Shown here: positions 62,982 through 64,000 of the stretch, one piece after another | How the letters are laid out: the number at the start of each line of letters is the position of its first letter | Position numbering within the stretch: position 1 is the stretch's first letter | Assembly: GCF_002366715.1 (NCBI RefSeq) | Contig: NZ_DFBS01000036.1 | Span: 94,534-158,533 of the forward strand | DNA from: Halomonas sp. UBA3074 | GTDB lineage: Bacteria > Pseudomonadota > Gammaproteobacteria > Pseudomonadales > Halomonadaceae | Reading direction: 5' to 3' | DNA: 64,000 bases | Notes under the pieces: model-generated | Seen by the model: the letters and a program-made list of their open reading frames with translations, nothing else | Told to the model about the DNA's origin: nothing | Database searches by the model: none | Translations under genes and position numbers: made by a program

Positions 62982-63072
62982 CCTGGGTGATCGTTGGCTC
63001 GCTGTGTATTGCGTATGCACACTTTTCCATGGTGCCGGGTAAGGCCCAAAATCAACGTAGGCAGGAGATAAC

Positions 63073-63738
63073 ATGACATCGACAGTGGTCATTACAGGCG
63101 CTAATCGTGGCGTAGGGTTAGCGCTGGCAGGGCACTATGTGGATGCAGGATGGGAGGTTATTGGCGTCTGTCGAGAGTCATCAGAAGAGCTTGATCGAAC
63201 GGCGACACAAGTAATTGCGGGCATTGATGTGACCCAGCCAGACGCTATTGCCCGGCTGGTGACGGCGCTCAATGGACGCGTGATCACGCTACTCATCAAC
63301 AATGCAGGCCTGCTTTGTAATGAGTCGCTGGGGGATATTGATTTCGACAGTATCCGCGAGCAAATGGAAATCAACGCCTACGCGCCGCTGCGCGTGACCG
63401 AGGCGCTGTTACCCAACCTTACCCATGGCAGCAAAATTGCCAATATCACTAGCCGCATGGGCTCCATGGCCGATAACGACTCCGGTGGACGCTATGGTTA
63501 CCGAGCCTCTAAAGCGGCGCTCAACGCGTTCGGGAAATCGCTGGCGATGGACTTAAAGCCGAATGGCATTGCAGTGGCTCAGCTCCACCCAGGCTATGTG
63601 CAAACACGCATGGTAAATTTTGGAGGGTTGATTAGCCCGCAAGAAGCCGCTTTAGGCATTGCTGCGCGCATCGAGGCGCTGACACTGGATAATAGTGGCG
63701 GATTTTGGCATAGCAATGGAGAGCTGCTGCCTTGGTGA
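63073..63738 (+). CDS. Short-chain dehydrogenase/reductase
   Basis: 221 aa. The Rossmann motif TGANRGVG (residues 8-15) binds NAD(P), NNAG is near 76, the Ser is in ITSRMGSM and the catalytic pair is YRASK. The substrate is not predictable. GGAG lies 6 nt before the ATG. It is 91 nt after fdhD and reads the same way. Confidence 0.93.
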   Translation: MTSTVVITGANRGVGLALAGHYVDAGWEVIGVCRESSEELDRTATQVIAGIDVTQPDAIARLVTALNGRVITLLINNAGLLCNESLGDIDFDSIREQMEINAYAPLRVTEALLPNLTHGSKIANITSRMGSMADNDSGGRYGYRASKAALNAFGKSLAMDLKPNGIAVAQLHPGYVQTRMVNFGGLISPQEAALGIAARIEALTLDNSGGFWHSNGELLPW

Positions 63739-64000
63739 TATTGTTCTAAATAGTAGGCTAATAGCCTCCACTCTAGTGGAAGTTTCCATAGCAGGTTGAT
63801 GTTAATTTTTAATGGCACTTTTATTTTAAAGAACAAACAAAAACAAGTTCAATAAAAATTAAAACTTTAAAATAAATGACATATAAGTCCTTTAAGGTTC
63901 CCTGCGTTGAGGCGTTATTCGTCCTTCATTGTGCCTTCGCAAAGCGCAAGCATTAACTACTTCAATGGGAACAATCATGGTTGGATGCAGACTCTGAGTG
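63739..64000. other. AT-rich end of the window without a gene
   Basis: 262 nt. A run of A and T (63800-63890) and no frame with a ribosome site. A following gene may start beyond the edge. Confidence 0.5.

Overview
The window reads as a chromosomal segment of a halophilic gammaproteobacterium, most likely Halomonas or a close relative in the Halomonadaceae. This rests on gammaproteobacterial ribosomal gene order and protein types, strongly acidic proteins, and a set of small families common in Halomonas and Pseudomonas (DUF6164, DUF6435, DUF4124 between glnA and ntrB). No phage, transposon or CRISPR array was seen. The genus is inferred from general knowledge, not from a search.

Region 1 (1-3674): the 5' part of typA on the minus strand, then birA-coaX, which overlap by 4 nt. 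A tRNA-Tyr/Gly/Thr operon follows with a strong promoter and its own terminator, then tRNA-Trp. The tufB gene often found after tRNA-Thr is not present.

Region 2 (3749-34557): an almost unbroken transcription and translation block. It holds secE-nusG-rplKAJL-rpoBC, then the str cluster (rpsL-rpsG-fusA-tuf), the S10 cluster (rpsJ to rpsQ), the spc cluster (rplN to rpmJ, including secY) and the alpha cluster (rpsM-rpsK-rpsD-rpoA-rplQ), ending in a strong terminator at 34591. Signals include an L10-type leader, a hairpin attenuator before rpoB, a str promoter whose -35 lies in a hairpin arm, and a perfect-consensus sigma70 promoter before rpsJ.

Region 3 (34821-52835): accessory metabolism and envelope genes. 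They are a D,D-carboxypeptidase with a SPOR domain, an EamA transporter, and a minus-strand set under a TPP riboswitch (thiM-thiE-lysR, then doxX and an extradiol dioxygenase). Next come a DUF6482-like gene broken by an in-frame amber codon, glyoxalase I, a cupin protein, a divergent ampC/ampR pair, and a zinc uptake operon (a 49-codon small membrane ORF, then znuC-znuB-znuA) behind a candidate Zur box. Several hypothetical proteins, an esterase, an acyltransferase and a glycosyltransferase-like protein complete it.

Region 4 (52836-58176): the nitrogen control cluster glnA - DUF4124 - ntrB - ntrC. Both glnA and ntrB are preceded by sigma54 -24/-12 elements and NtrC-type dyads, which suggests two separately NtrC-activated units.

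Region 5 (58274-64000): small genes (DUF6435, a YqiA-like esterase, an entericidin-type lipoprotein), then a 700-nt gap with no protein gene on either strand. That gap holds the most interesting item: a structured locus with eight GGA motifs, several in hairpin loops, closed by a 14-bp stem and ended by a rho-independent terminator. It looks like a CsrA/RsmA-sequestering small RNA of the CsrB/RsmZ type. After it come a 43-aa membrane peptide, a PAP2 phosphatase, a GT4 glycosyltransferase, fdhD and a short-chain dehydrogenase.
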